A DNA stretch of 57,679 nucleotides. Origin: an uncultured Eubacterium sp. Lineage in GTDB: Bacteria > Bacillota > Clostridia > Lachnospirales > Lachnospiraceae. Within the stretch, counting starts at the first letter, position 1, and each line of letters starts with the position of its first letter. The stretch covers positions 1 through 57,679 of the forward strand of contig CAMWXD010000024.1 of assembly GCA_947178105.1 (NCBI GenBank), read 5' to 3'. Below, piece by piece: positions 9,261 through 18,663 of the stretch. The notes under the pieces are model-generated. The model was not told the DNA's origin and made no database searches. It was given only the letters and a program-made list of their open reading frames with translations. A program made the translations under genes and the position numbers.

Positions 9261-9992
9261 ATGAAAGAAGTATATTTGGAGGAAGTGCTGCCGTTTTTAA
9301 AGCGGATTGACAAGGAAAGGCGGGAGCAGTTTCAGGATTATTTCAAAAATGCCCCGCTCTGGATTTTGGAGAATTTCGTCATTGAAAAATTGCAAAAAGG
9401 GACAACTTTTATACGGGAAGGCGAGCCTGTGGATATGGTTTATTTTATTGGCGACGGAACTATTAAAGCGACGGATCACAGGATTTATGGGATATCCTTT
9501 GATTTCATGCTGTTTACAAAGGTCTATGCGTACGGCGGCATGGAGATTATTATGGATATTGACCGGTATACGACGACGCTGCAAACGGTCACGGACTGTA
9601 CGGTCGTAAAGATACCGAAGGCGCAGTTTGCCAAGTGGATGAGTACGGATATTATTTCCCTAAAGTATGAAGCGAAGCTGATGGGAGAATATATGCTTGA
9701 GCAGGCGCGCAATGTCAGGGCATTTTTGTTTTTACAGGGTGCGAACCGGCTGGCGATGCTGTTTACGAACAGGTACGAGAAATATGCGGTAGGCGGGTGC
9801 TTAAAGCTTTGTAATGACAGGCAGGAATTGTCTGATTTTACGGGACTGAGTGTAAAGACAATTACCCGGTCGGTCAATAAGCTGAAAGAGGATGGGCTGA
9901 TTACGAAACAGGGCAATACGATTGTGATTTGTGAGGAGCAGTATAACCGTCTTAAGGAAAATCTGATGGAAGTCCTTTCCGATGAAGAGTAA
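9261..9992 (+). CDS. Crp/Fnr-family transcriptional regulator
   Basis: A 243-residue protein. The N-terminal cyclic-nucleotide-binding-like domain is marked by FIREGEPVDMVYFIGDGTIKATD. The C-terminal helix-turn-helix is LKLCNDRQELSDFTGLSVKTITRSVNKLKEDGLI. No N-terminal cysteine cluster is seen, so it is not an Fnr-type iron-sulfur sensor and its effector is unknown. It is followed at 46 bases by udp with no terminator between, which suggests co-transcription with the pyrimidine nucleoside salvage genes and a role in controlling them. Confidence 0.85.
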   Translation: MKEVYLEEVLPFLKRIDKERREQFQDYFKNAPLWILENFVIEKLQKGTTFIREGEPVDMVYFIGDGTIKATDHRIYGISFDFMLFTKVYAYGGMEIIMDIDRYTTTLQTVTDCTVVKIPKAQFAKWMSTDIISLKYEAKLMGEYMLEQARNVRAFLFLQGANRLAMLFTNRYEKYAVGGCLKLCNDRQELSDFTGLSVKTITRSVNKLKEDGLITKQGNTIVICEEQYNRLKENLMEVLSDEE

Positions 9993-10038
9993 GAAAAGCG
10001 GATTGCTAAAAATATGAAAATAAAGGAGGAAATGTGTT

Positions 10039-10818
10039 ATGCAAAATTATTCAGGAGAAGAAGGGTTACAGTATCATTTGCAGATTCGGCCAGGAGATGT
10101 GGGACGTTATGTGATTTTGCCGGGTGACCCAAAAAGGAGCGCGAAAATCGCAAAGCATTTTGACGATGCGAAGCTGGTGGCTGACAGCAGGGAGTATGTT
10201 ACATATACAGGGTACCTGGACGGAGAAAAGGTCAGCGTGACTTCTACAGGCATTGGCGGGCCTTCGGCATCGATTGCGATGGAAGAGCTGGTGCTGTGCG
10301 GTGCGGATACGTTTCTGCGCGTAGGAACCTGCGGAGGGATTGACCTGGATGTAAAAGGCGGAGATATCGTCGTTGCGACAGGTGCGGTACGTATGGAAGG
10401 AACGAGCCGAGAGTATGCGCCGATTGAATATCCGGCAGTCGCGGATTTTGAAGTGGCAGGTGCGCTTGCAGCGTCCTGCAAGGAGCTGGGGCTTCCATAC
10501 CATATGGGCGTTGTGCAGTGCAAGGATGCATTTTACGGCCAGCACGAGCCGGAGCGGATGCCAGTCAGCTATGAGCTGTTAAACAAGTGGGAAGCATGGA
10601 AGCGTATGGGCTGCAAAGCTTCGGAAATGGAGTCGGCGGCATTGTTTATCGCGGCGCTTCATCTGCGTGTGCGCTGCGGTTCGAATTTCCTTGTTGTAGG
10701 GAATCAGGAACGGAATGCGCTTGGCATGGATAATCCTATGGTGCATGATACGGAAAGCGCGATTAAAGTTGCGGTAGCGGCGATCCGTAAGTTAATTCAG
10801 GCAGATAAAGAAAAATAA
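10039..10818 (+). CDS. udp: Uridine phosphorylase
   Basis: It cleaves uridine with phosphate to uracil and ribose 1-phosphate. The 259-residue length and motifs fit the NP-I nucleoside phosphorylases: [17 protein letters not shown] (phosphate loop), [26 protein letters not shown] and the nucleoside-binding [16 protein letters not shown] precedes the ATG. It sits in a salvage operon with a nucleoside transporter, phosphopentomutase and cytidine deaminase, which together feed pyrimidine nucleosides into pentose metabolism. Confidence 0.93.
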   Translation: MQNYSGEEGLQYHLQIRPGDVGRYVILPGDPKRSAKIAKHFDDAKLVADSREYVTYTGYLDGEKVSVTSTGIGGPSASIAMEELVLCGADTFLRVGTCGGIDLDVKGGDIVVATGAVRMEGTSREYAPIEYPAVADFEVAGALAASCKELGLPYHMGVVQCKDAFYGQHEPERMPVSYELLNKWEAWKRMGCKASEMESAALFIAALHLRVRCGSNFLVVGNQERNALGMDNPMVHDTESAIKVAVAAIRKLIQADKEK

Positions 10819-10847
10819 ATCATATACCGGGGAGAGGAAATAGAAGA

Positions 10848-12044
10848 ATGAAGCTGATTATGAGCCTGTTAGGCATTGTTGTAATTCTTGGGCTTTTATG
10901 GCTGTTGTCCTGGGATCGTAAAAGCGTGAACTGGAAACTGGTCTTAAAAGCAATCCTTGTCCAGACGGTTCTTGCGGTGATTATCGTAAAGGTTCCGCTT
11001 GGGCAGAAGTTGGTTACGATTGCGTCCGATGGAGTTACGGCTGTCGTAAATTGCGGAAAGGATGGATTATCGTTTGTATTTGGCGACCTTGCGGATGGAT
11101 CTAGGTTTAGTGTATTTGTCGTACAGTCGCTGGGAGGCATTATTTTCGTATCTGCGTTAATCAACCTGCTGTATTACGTCGGTGCTGTCGGGTTTGTCGT
11201 AAAATGGCTCGGAAGGGCAGTCGGCAAGCTGATGGGGACGACTGAGGTAGAGAGCTTTGTGGCAGTTGCAAATATGTTTTTAGGGCAGACGAGCAGCCCG
11301 GTTTTAGTCAGCAAATATATCGGAAATATGACAGACAGTGAGATTTTTGTCATTTTGGTATCCGGCATGGGCAGTATGGAGGTATCTATTTTAGCTGGTT
11401 ACAATGCCTGCGGGATTCCGATGGAGTACTTATTGATTGCGAGCGTGATGGTACCGGTTGGGAGTATTTTGGTATCCAAAATCATCCTGCCGGAACTGGA
11501 GACTGCAAAGTCCATTACAGACGTAAAGATGGATAATAAAGGGAATAATAACAATATCATCGACGCAATCGCAGAAGGCGCGGCTACTGGTATGCAGATG
11601 GTGATTTCCATTGCAGCGTCTCTTGTGGCAATTATCGGCCTGGTAGCGTTTGTAAATATGATTTTAGCAATCGGCGACCTGAGCCTGACAAAAATTTTCT
11701 CCTATGTCTTTGCGCCGTTTGGTTTCCTGCTTGGGCTGGATGTGCAGGATGCGCTGATGGAAGGCGCTTTGCTGGGGCAGAAAATGATGATGAACGAATT
11801 TGTGGCATTTGGCGACCTGGGAAGTAAGATTGCTTCCTTAGAACCAAGGACGGCAATGATTGCTTCCATTTCGCTTGCAGGGTTTGCAAACTTAAGCAGC
11901 CTTGGGATCTGTGTATCTGGTATCGCAGTGCTTTGCCCGGAAAAGAAGAGCACGCTGTCCAGGCTTGTATTTAAGGCGATGCTTGGCGGTATGCTGGTCA
12001 GTATTTTAAGCGCGACAATTGTCGGTATTGTGGCGTTATTCTAA
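10848..12044 (+). CDS. nupC: Concentrative nucleoside transporter (CNT/NupC family)
   Basis: A 398-residue membrane protein imports nucleosides with a cation gradient. Family marks are the N-terminal helices with [13 protein letters not shown], the [40 protein letters not shown] pore region, and [12 protein letters not shown] with [14 protein letters not shown] near the C terminus. It lies 29 bases after udp and 25 bases before deoB, which fits uptake of the substrates those enzymes use. Confidence 0.92.
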   Translation: MKLIMSLLGIVVILGLLWLLSWDRKSVNWKLVLKAILVQTVLAVIIVKVPLGQKLVTIASDGVTAVVNCGKDGLSFVFGDLADGSRFSVFVVQSLGGIIFVSALINLLYYVGAVGFVVKWLGRAVGKLMGTTEVESFVAVANMFLGQTSSPVLVSKYIGNMTDSEIFVILVSGMGSMEVSILAGYNACGIPMEYLLIASVMVPVGSILVSKIILPELETAKSITDVKMDNKGNNNNIIDAIAEGAATGMQMVISIAASLVAIIGLVAFVNMILAIGDLSLTKIFSYVFAPFGFLLGLDVQDALMEGALLGQKMMMNEFVAFGDLGSKIASLEPRTAMIASISLAGFANLSSLGICVSGIAVLCPEKKSTLSRLVFKAMLGGMLVSILSATIVGIVALF

Positions 12045-12069
12045 TGTAAGGAAGGATGGTCGATCAGAT

Positions 12070-13266
12070 ATGGGTGCGAAGAAATATCAGCGGATATTTA
12101 CGATAGTCATTGATTCTTTAGGGGTGGGCGCGTTAGACGACGCGTCCTCCTATGGGGATGCCGGGACGGATACGCTTGGGCATATTTCCCAAAATGTGGA
12201 GCAGCTTGCGATTCCAAACCTTGTAAAGCTGGGTATGGCGAACCTGCATCCGCTTAAGCAGGCAGCGCCTGTGGAGCAGCCGATGGGCTATTTTATGAAG
12301 ATGCATGAGGCGAGCACGGGAAAAGACACGATGACCGGCCACTGGGAAATGATGGGGCTTCATATTACAACGCCGTTTCGGACATTTACAGAAACGGGGT
12401 TTCCAAAAGAGCTTTTGGATGAGCTTTCAAAGAGAACCGGCAGGACGATTATCGGGAACAAAAGCGCCAGCGGTACGGAAATACTGGAGGAGCTTGCAGA
12501 GGAAGAGATTGCGACGGGGCATATGATTGTCTACACTTCTGCGGATTCTGTGTTGCAGATCTGCGGAAATGAAGAGACGTTTGGACTGGAGGAATTATAC
12601 CGCTGCTGTGAGATTGCCAGGGAAATTACAATGAAGGATGAATGGAAAGTCGGACGTGTGATTGCAAGGCCGTATGTCGGTAGGAAAAAGGGCGAGTTTC
12701 AAAGGACGAGCAACCGTCATGACTACGCGTTAAAGCCATATGGAAAGACGGCTTTGGACGCTTTAAAGGCTGCGGGCTATGATGTGATTTCTGTCGGGAA
12801 GATCTTTGATATTTTTGACGGGGAAGGGCTGACGCAATCCAATAAATCCAAAAGCTCCGTACATGGCATGGAACAGACGATTGAAATTGCAAAGAAGGAT
12901 TTCAGTGGGCTTTGTTTTGTAAACCTGGTTGATTTTGACGCCTTGTGGGGGCACCGCCGGGATGTTGCCGGGTATGCGAAGGAGCTGGAAAAATTTGACG
13001 TCAAGCTGGGCGAATTTCTAAAGTTGCTGCGGGAGGACGACCTTTTGATCATTACGGCTGATCACGGAAATGACCCGACGCATACAGGGACAGACCATAC
13101 AAGGGAGAAAGTGCCGTTCCTTGCCTATTCGCCGTCTATGAAGGGCTGCGGCAGGCTTGCCGATGCGCAGACATTTGCTGTCATTGGGGCTACGGTTGCG
13201 GATAATTTTAATGTCCCGATGCCGGAGGGGACGATTGGAAGTTCCATTTTGGTGGATTTGCAATGA
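12070..13266 (+). CDS. deoB: Phosphopentomutase
   Basis: It interconverts ribose 1-phosphate and ribose 5-phosphate, and the deoxy forms. The alkaline-phosphatase-fold metal motifs are present: [15 protein letters not shown] at the N terminus, the phosphoacceptor loop [15 protein letters not shown], and [24 protein letters not shown] near the C terminus. The 398 residues match the family's roughly 390-400. I start at the ATG at 12070, where the conserved sequence begins, although its ribosome site (GGAAGG) is rather far upstream. The stop overlaps the next gene by ATGA. Confidence 0.95.
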   Translation: MGAKKYQRIFTIVIDSLGVGALDDASSYGDAGTDTLGHISQNVEQLAIPNLVKLGMANLHPLKQAAPVEQPMGYFMKMHEASTGKDTMTGHWEMMGLHITTPFRTFTETGFPKELLDELSKRTGRTIIGNKSASGTEILEELAEEEIATGHMIVYTSADSVLQICGNEETFGLEELYRCCEIAREITMKDEWKVGRVIARPYVGRKKGEFQRTSNRHDYALKPYGKTALDALKAAGYDVISVGKIFDIFDGEGLTQSNKSKSSVHGMEQTIEIAKKDFSGLCFVNLVDFDALWGHRRDVAGYAKELEKFDVKLGEFLKLLREDDLLIITADHGNDPTHTGTDHTREKVPFLAYSPSMKGCGRLADAQTFAVIGATVADNFNVPMPEGTIGSSILVDLQ

Positions 13267-13742
13267 AAAAAAAGATGAGTTCCTTATTTGCGCTCAGTAT
13301 CGTTACAGCAGTGCTTTGCGGAGCCTGGTCTTGCCTGGCGGAAGCCATAGGGCTTCCTGGCTGGGCTGGCTTTGCCGGGTGTACGGCGTATTTTGCAAGC
13401 GGAAAGCACGGTGTTGCGGGACTGAAAAAAGCAATCCCGACAAACCTGGCAGGAGTGTTATGTGCCATGGCGCTCCTTGCGCTAAGCGGCATGTTCCCTG
13501 CGCTTGGATCGGCGGGAATCTGGTGTGCTGTGGTTACATTTGTGATGTGCATTATCGCAAAATATGAATGGTTCGATTACTGTCCAGGAACTTTTATAGG
13601 GTGTTTCAGTACGTTTGCCGCAGGCGGGGAATGGATGGTATTGGCGCCGGTGCTTGTATTTGGCGCATTTCTTGCCGCAGCCTGTGATTATGGCGGGATG
13701 CGCCTGTATCAGGCAGTGACAGGAGACAGCCGGCATACATAA
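13263..13742 (+). CDS. DUF1097-type small membrane protein
   Basis: A 159-residue hydrophobic protein with four to five predicted membrane segments, beginning [20 protein letters not shown]. The pattern [15 protein letters not shown] and [19 protein letters not shown] fits the DUF1097 (YcdZ-like) inner-membrane family. It overlaps deoB by four bases and precedes cdd, so it is translated with the nucleoside operon. A role in nucleoside or base movement is only suggested by position. Confidence 0.75.
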   Translation: MKKKMSSLFALSIVTAVLCGAWSCLAEAIGLPGWAGFAGCTAYFASGKHGVAGLKKAIPTNLAGVLCAMALLALSGMFPALGSAGIWCAVVTFVMCIIAKYEWFDYCPGTFIGCFSTFAAGGEWMVLAPVLVFGAFLAAACDYGGMRLYQAVTGDSRHT

Positions 13743-13791
13743 TCATGATTGAAAAAAATATCGTTGAAAACGCGATGGAATGGAGGAAAAA

Positions 13792-14205
13792 ATGACAAAC
13801 GAAGAATTGATTACAGAAGCAAAGAAAGCAAGAGAACATGCGTATACACCGTATTCCAACTTTCAGGTAGGAGCGGCGCTGCTAACAAAGGGCGGAAAGG
13901 TCTACCATGGCTGCAACATTGAAAATGCGGCGTATGGCCCGACAAACTGTGCGGAGCGTACTGCGTTTTTCAAGGCGGTCTATGACGGGGAGCGTGAATT
14001 TGAAAAAATCGCGGTTGTCGGAGGGCCGCAGGGAGAAGAGGCGGATGTGCTGTGCGCGCCATGCGGTGTCTGCCGCCAGGTGATGATGGAATTCTGTAAC
14101 CCGAAAACATTCCAGATCGTGCTTGCTGACGGCAAGGACAAATGGATACAGCGTACGTTGGAGGAGATGCTGCCATATGGGTTCGGGCCGGAAAATTTAA
14201 AATAG
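13792..14205 (+). CDS. cdd: Cytidine deaminase
   Basis: It deaminates cytidine and deoxycytidine to uridine forms, which udp then cleaves. The 137 residues carry the zinc site: NCAERTAFF with the catalytic Glu, and PCGVCRQVMMEF. VGAALLTKGGKVYHGCNIENAAYGPT is the substrate loop. GGAGG at the upstream in-frame ATG acts as the ribosome site for the ATG at 13792. It is the last gene of the operon, before a terminator. Confidence 0.95.
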   Translation: MTNEELITEAKKAREHAYTPYSNFQVGAALLTKGGKVYHGCNIENAAYGPTNCAERTAFFKAVYDGEREFEKIAVVGGPQGEEADVLCAPCGVCRQVMMEFCNPKTFQIVLADGKDKWIQRTLEEMLPYGFGPENLK

Positions 14206-14238
14206 GAAGATTACAATAAAATAACAGAGTGATTGATG

Positions 14239-14278
14239 AAAGCATCGAAACCTTACATTGGGTTTGGGTGCTTTTTTC
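14239..14278 (+). terminator. Terminator of the nucleoside salvage operon
   Basis: AAGCATCGAAACC pairs with GGGTTTGGGTGCTT with minor mismatches, followed by a T tract. Confidence 0.75.
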
Positions 14279-14372
14279 TTGGTTTAGTTAAATGGCTTTT
14301 CAGATATAGCGAAAGCAGTGTGCTTCTTTTATACGATGTATACCCCTAAAAGTGCGAATCATTCCAAGAGGA

Positions 14373-14401
14373 TTGAAAAGTTAGTCTGTTATGTTTATAA
14401 T
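14373..14401 (+). promoter_or_regulatory. Promoter of the GHKL kinase/LytTR regulator pair
   Basis: TTGAAA and TATAAT are separated by exactly 17 bases, about 75 bases before the kinase start. Confidence 0.65.
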
Positions 14402-14474
14402 ATAACAATTATTTTGCAATTTTGCAAGGGAAGATGTAGAGGCAAGTATTGTCCGGACTGGAAAGGGAAAAATT

Positions 14475-15806
14475 ATGTTAGGCGGTTCTGTATATATAGC
14501 ATTTATACGGTTTGCGATAAGTCTTGTGGGAGTAATTATATTATTCACCCAGATCAGTCAGTCGAGATTTCAAAGGAAAAAGACAATACTGTATTATGGA
14601 ATTTTTTGCATGGCTGTGACTGTCCCTGGCTGTATTTGGTATCTGGCAGACTGGGAAAGCTGTGTGCGTATGGTGGCATTTACGATGTATATGGCTTTTT
14701 CGGTTTTTTCCATTTGGATTAGCAGGGATTCCTTTTATCTGACAGTTTATAAGCTGGCATTGGTATTTTGGCTGATGGCGATTTTCGTGATTGGCGGGCT
14801 GGAAGTTTCCATTCTCTTTTTTGACAGAAATGTATGGGCGGATATCATTGTGCGTATTTTGCTGATTTTGATGTTCGCATATCTGATTGACAGATATGTA
14901 CGCAAATCAATTCAGGGATTTGGAGACTATATCGAGAAAGAGGCGGACAGGTTTAGTGTTGCTGTTATGATTATTTGTATTTTATTGGGAATCGGCTATA
15001 TTATGAATCCCATCCTGAACAAGCAAATGCCACCAATGCGTATTTTTCAGATTGTCACTAACTTTATTCTGACAGGAACCCTGCAGCTACTTATCTTTCA
15101 TTTTTATTGCCATGTCGGGAATGAGAAGGAATATGAGAGAGAAAATCAGATGATGCAGATGAACTACAGGCTTTTGGAGCGTCAGATAGAGCTTCTGGAA
15201 GAGTCTGTGGAATTGGGCAAGCGTATCCGCCATGATGCCAGACACCATAATGCTGTCATAGCAGAATATGTACGCAGGGAACAGAAGGAGGAACTGCTTC
15301 AGTACCTGAAAGAGTACGAAAAAGAAACGGAGCAGGGGGCACCGGAAATGATCTGTGCCAATGTAGCAGTAAACAATATTTTGTCAGCCTATACAAAGAA
15401 GGCGAGAAGGGAAGGAATAGAGGTTTCTTTGGAGGTAGAAATCGGAAAAGATTTGATGATACCCAGTATTGATATGGCAGCAATTCTTGCTAACGCTTAT
15501 GAAAATGCGATTTATGCCTGTATGGAAGTGAAAAAGTATCCTGATGAAAGGAATTGCTTCATACATTTAATGATTAAGAAAAGAAAAAGAAAATTGGTAA
15601 TCTGCTGCAGTAACACCTGCAGGAGAGAAGCGGAGTTAAAAGATGGAAAACCGAAGTCGGAATTTACCGGAGGCATTGGAGTTACCAGCATTATCAGGAC
15701 AGCAGAGAAGTATGGGGGAGAATATGATTTTAAAAATGAGAAGGGTGTGTTTGTGTTCCGTCTGGTTATGAACATAGAACCGATGGAAAAAATGCAGGCT
15801 GATTAA
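14475..15806 (+). CDS. Sensor histidine kinase, GHKL (AgrC-like) family
   Basis: A 443-residue kinase. The N-terminal half (about residues 1-215) has six or more membrane segments, as in AgrC peptide receptors. A coiled stretch leads to KRIRHDARHH (His about 253), the phosphorylated histidine motif of this family. The C-terminal ATPase domain shows NAYENAI (N box) and TGGIGVTSI (G box). A LytTR response regulator follows after 15 bases. No AgrB protease or AgrD-like peptide gene is adjacent, so the signal is unknown and may be made elsewhere. Confidence 0.88.
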   Translation: MLGGSVYIAFIRFAISLVGVIILFTQISQSRFQRKKTILYYGIFCMAVTVPGCIWYLADWESCVRMVAFTMYMAFSVFSIWISRDSFYLTVYKLALVFWLMAIFVIGGLEVSILFFDRNVWADIIVRILLILMFAYLIDRYVRKSIQGFGDYIEKEADRFSVAVMIICILLGIGYIMNPILNKQMPPMRIFQIVTNFILTGTLQLLIFHFYCHVGNEKEYERENQMMQMNYRLLERQIELLEESVELGKRIRHDARHHNAVIAEYVRREQKEELLQYLKEYEKETEQGAPEMICANVAVNNILSAYTKKARREGIEVSLEVEIGKDLMIPSIDMAAILANAYENAIYACMEVKKYPDERNCFIHLMIKKRKRKLVICCSNTCRREAELKDGKPKSEFTGGIGVTSIIRTAEKYGGEYDFKNEKGVFVFRLVMNIEPMEKMQAD

Positions 15807-15821
15807 AAATGGAGGGTTCGT

Positions 15822-16571
15822 ATGACAGTTCAGATTGCGCTCTGTGATGATGAAACAGCAGATATAGAAAAAACAGAAAAATTATTGAGTGCCTATGAGC
15901 AGGAAAATCCCGATTTAAATTTTTTGATTCAACGTTTTGAAGATACGGGCGAACTGCTCAATATGGTCAAAGAGGGCAGCTATGCACCGGAATTGTTATT
16001 CCTGGATATTTATTTGCCGGGGGAGCGGGGAGAAAATATTCCTCTGGGAATGGAGGCGGCAAAAAAACTCCGTGACATGGGAAGTGAGACAAAAATCATT
16101 TTTCTTACTACGTCCCGGGAACACGCCTTGGAGGCATTTGAAGTGGAGGCTTCCTATTATCTGGTCAAGCCAGTATCAGAAGATAAATTATTTTCTAAAC
16201 TGGACAAGTTTCTGAAAGAGACAGAGCGGGAGCGCAGGAAATATATTCTTCTAAAAGAGAAAGGGAAAACCATAAAAGTGCCATTAAATGATGTGTTGTA
16301 CTGTGAAGCCCAGGGGAAACGTCAATGTATCTATATGGCAGATGGAACTGAATTGATTCAGAATCTGACGATTGCAAAGATTTATGATATGTGTTGTGGC
16401 TGTCAGGAATTTGTGCGGGTGGGGGTTTCTTATATCATTAATCTGGAGCATATAGACAGCCTGAATGCCCAAGAGATGCAGTTGGATAATGGACAGAAAA
16501 TTTATTTGCCCAGAGGGACTTACCGCTGTCTGCGGGAGAAATATTTTGAATATTACTGCGGGAAAGAATAA
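15822..16571 (+). CDS. LytTR-family response regulator (AgrA/ComE-like)
   Basis: A 249-residue regulator. The receiver domain has the acidic pair CDDE near residue 7, the phosphoacceptor Asp in LLFLDIYLPG and the Lys in YLVKPV. The DNA-binding LytTR domain follows: ILLKEKGKTIKVPLNDVLYCEAQGKRQCIYMADG, then FVRVGVSYIINLEHIDSLN and IYLPRGTYRCLREKYFEYY. It is the cognate partner of the upstream kinase by gene order. Target genes are not evident here. The downstream gene is convergent. Confidence 0.9.
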   Translation: MTVQIALCDDETADIEKTEKLLSAYEQENPDLNFLIQRFEDTGELLNMVKEGSYAPELLFLDIYLPGERGENIPLGMEAAKKLRDMGSETKIIFLTTSREHALEAFEVEASYYLVKPVSEDKLFSKLDKFLKETERERRKYILLKEKGKTIKVPLNDVLYCEAQGKRQCIYMADGTELIQNLTIAKIYDMCCGCQEFVRVGVSYIINLEHIDSLNAQEMQLDNGQKIYLPRGTYRCLREKYFEYYCGKE

Positions 16572-16611
16572 ATATATGGCATTCCATATGATCCGCTCGC
16601 AAAAGCCGATC

Positions 16612-16655
16612 CCGACATCACACTCTCGGCGGAGGAACGTGATGTCGGCGGGTTC
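16612..16655. terminator. Terminator between the convergent regulator and asnA
   Basis: CCGACATCAC (16612-16621) pairs perfectly with GTGATGTCGG (16639-16648), followed by CGGGTTCTTTT on the plus strand. On the minus strand GGCTTTT follows the stem. It can end transcription from both sides. Confidence 0.7.
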
Positions 16656-16672
16656 TTTTCTGCACGGATTTC

Positions 16673-17683
16673 TTACAGCAACTGGATCCCATGCGCCGCA
16701 CAAGCTTCCGCCATCTGCGGCTTCCAGATCGAGCATTGTACTTCCCCGATATGCGCTTTGCGCAGGAAGAACATGCAGATCCGCGACTGTCCGATGCCGC
16801 CGCCGATCGTATAAGGCAGCTCTTTGTCCAGGATCGCTTTTTGGAACGGCAGGCATGCGCGGTTTTCACAGCCGGCTTTTGCAAGCTGCTCTTTCAGCGA
16901 CGTTTCGTCTACACGGATGCCCATGCTCGACAGCTCCAGCGCAATATCGAGCACCGGGTAATAGACCAAAATATCAGCGTTTAACGCCCAGTCGTCGTAA
17001 TCCGGCGCGCGCCCGTCGTGGCGTTCTCCGCTGGCGAGCAAATCGCCGATCTGCATTAGGCAGACAGCGCCTTTTTCCTTTGCAATCAGGTATTCGCGCT
17101 CTTTCGGTGTTTTGTCCGGGTACAAGTCTTCTAATTGCTGGGTGGTCAAAAAATAGATATCATGCGGCAGGATTTCTTCGATATAATCATACTGGACTGC
17201 CATATATTTTTCTGTTTTGCGCAGTACTTTGTATACCATCTTTACCGTATTTTGCAGGTAGTCCATCGTACGGTCTTCTTTTGTAATGACTTTTTCCCAG
17301 TCCCATTGGTCTACAAAGATCGAGTGGATGTTGTCCGTATCCTCATCGCGGCGGATCGCGTTCATATCGGTGTAGAGCCCTTCGCCGGCATGGAAACCGT
17401 ATTTGTGCAGGGCGAAGCGCTTCCATTTTGCAAGGGAATGCACAACTTCCGCCGTCTTGCCGTCCATTTCCCGGATATCGAAGGAGACTGGGCGCTCGAC
17501 GCCGTTTAAGTTGTCATTCAGCCCGGATTCCGGTGTGACGAACAGCGGCGCGGATACGCGGGATAAATTCAGCGTCAAAGACAGCAGGTTTTGGAAAAAA
17601 TCTTTGACTGTCTTGATGGCGATTTGTGTGTCATGCAGATTTAACGCTGACTGATAACTGTTTGGAAGGATCAGTTGTTCCAT
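16673..17683 (-). CDS. asnA: Aspartate-ammonia ligase (asparagine synthetase A)
   Basis: It makes free asparagine from aspartate, ammonia and ATP. The 336-residue length and motifs match AsnA, which is related to class II tRNA synthetases: [64 protein letters not shown], and the C-terminal [16 protein letters not shown]. It lies 51 bases after a hydrolase gene on the same strand. The window also encodes a transamidation route to Asn-tRNA (aspS-gatCAB), so free asparagine here may serve purposes beyond tRNA charging. Confidence 0.94.
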   Translation of the reverse strand: MEQLILPNSYQSALNLHDTQIAIKTVKDFFQNLLSLTLNLSRVSAPLFVTPESGLNDNLNGVERPVSFDIREMDGKTAEVVHSLAKWKRFALHKYGFHAGEGLYTDMNAIRRDEDTDNIHSIFVDQWDWEKVITKEDRTMDYLQNTVKMVYKVLRKTEKYMAVQYDYIEEILPHDIYFLTTQQLEDLYPDKTPKEREYLIAKEKGAVCLMQIGDLLASGERHDGRAPDYDDWALNADILVYYPVLDIALELSSMGIRVDETSLKEQLAKAGCENRACLPFQKAILDKELPYTIGGGIGQSRICMFFLRKAHIGEVQCSIWKPQMAEACAAHGIQLL

Positions 17684-17734
17684 AAAATAAAGTCCTCATT
17701 CTTTCTAATCATTTTTTATTGTAAAAAGTCCGGT

Positions 17735-18391
17735 TCAGAAAATAAAATCCTGAATGTACGGATACAGTTTATCGCTGTGTATAATATAGCTCCCATGGTC
17801 TTCGTCCGGGATAATTTTAAGCTGTGCGTTGGCGATCTCCTTGGCGATCAGCTTTGTATGCGACAGCTTGATGATGTCATGCTCGCCGGCAAGCACCAGT
17901 ACCGGGATTGTAATATTGGAAAGCATAGAGGGGTCAATATTCGGCTCCTCCAGCATCATCCGGTCTAAGAGGCTGCCGCTTTTTTTGTAATGCTGTTTGA
18001 TTTTATGCACAAAGGCGCGTTTCATGCCATGCGGGTTTAAGTTTGCGCCGCTGATAATCAGACGCCCGACCAGCCCGGGATAGTTCAGGGCAAGCAAAAT
18101 GCCGATAATGCCGCCGTCGCTGAATCCGTACAGGATGGGCGATTGGATTTCCAGGGAGGTAATAAGCTGCGCGATATCCTCCGCCATGGCAGGATAGCTG
18201 TAATCTTCGGTAGGATTGCTTGCGCCGTGCCCTCTGCTGTCGATGGCGTATACGGTATGTGTCTGTGCAAGCAGGGGAACCAGGGCGTCAAAGATCGTAT
18301 GGTCTTCGCCATTTCCATGCAGAAGAAGCAGGGGATGGCCTTCGCCTGTTTTTTCATAAAAAAGTATCTGACGGTTAATATGAATATACAT
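17735..18391 (-). CDS. Alpha/beta-fold hydrolase
   Basis: A 218-residue alpha/beta hydrolase. LLLLHGNGEDHTIFD is the oxyanion-loop segment, YAIDSRGHGASN the next strand, LYGFSDGGIIG the nucleophile elbow (G-F-S-D-G, catalytic Ser), VLAGEHDIIK holds the acid and EDHGSYI the His. The start at 18391 (MYIHINRQILFYEKTG) has AAAGGA upstream. A longer upstream reading frame adds 32 residues unlike the family. Substrate unknown. It may be co-transcribed with asnA. Confidence 0.85.
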   Translation of the reverse strand: MYIHINRQILFYEKTGEGHPLLLLHGNGEDHTIFDALVPLLAQTHTVYAIDSRGHGASNPTEDYSYPAMAEDIAQLITSLEIQSPILYGFSDGGIIGILLALNYPGLVGRLIISGANLNPHGMKRAFVHKIKQHYKKSGSLLDRMMLEEPNIDPSMLSNITIPVLVLAGEHDIIKLSHTKLIAKEIANAQLKIIPDEDHGSYIIHSDKLYPYIQDFIF

Positions 18392-18525
18392 AGAAGCATC
18401 CTTTCCCAAATTTGCTGAAAAATATCTGTCTGCCGATACACATATGCTCTTGCGTATAACTTTATCACAATGGGCTGCTAATTTCAATCTGGAAAAGTAA
18501 AAATAAATAATTTTTCTATCAGCCC

Positions 18526-18555
18526 TTGAGCATTGGGCAGGTTGTATGTTATCAT
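18526..18555 (+). promoter_or_regulatory. Possible promoter for the HD-GYP regulator
   Basis: TTGAGC, 18 bases, TATCAT, about 110 bases before the chosen start. A moderate match only. Confidence 0.35.
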
Positions 18556-18663
18556 AAAACCGGATGCAGCCTGCGGATGACGCGGCAGGTGAAAACAGTA
18601 ATGGACGTAACGGAGCAGGGCAGGCTTGCCTGGACTGTTACAAAGGCACAGGAGAAGGTACTT

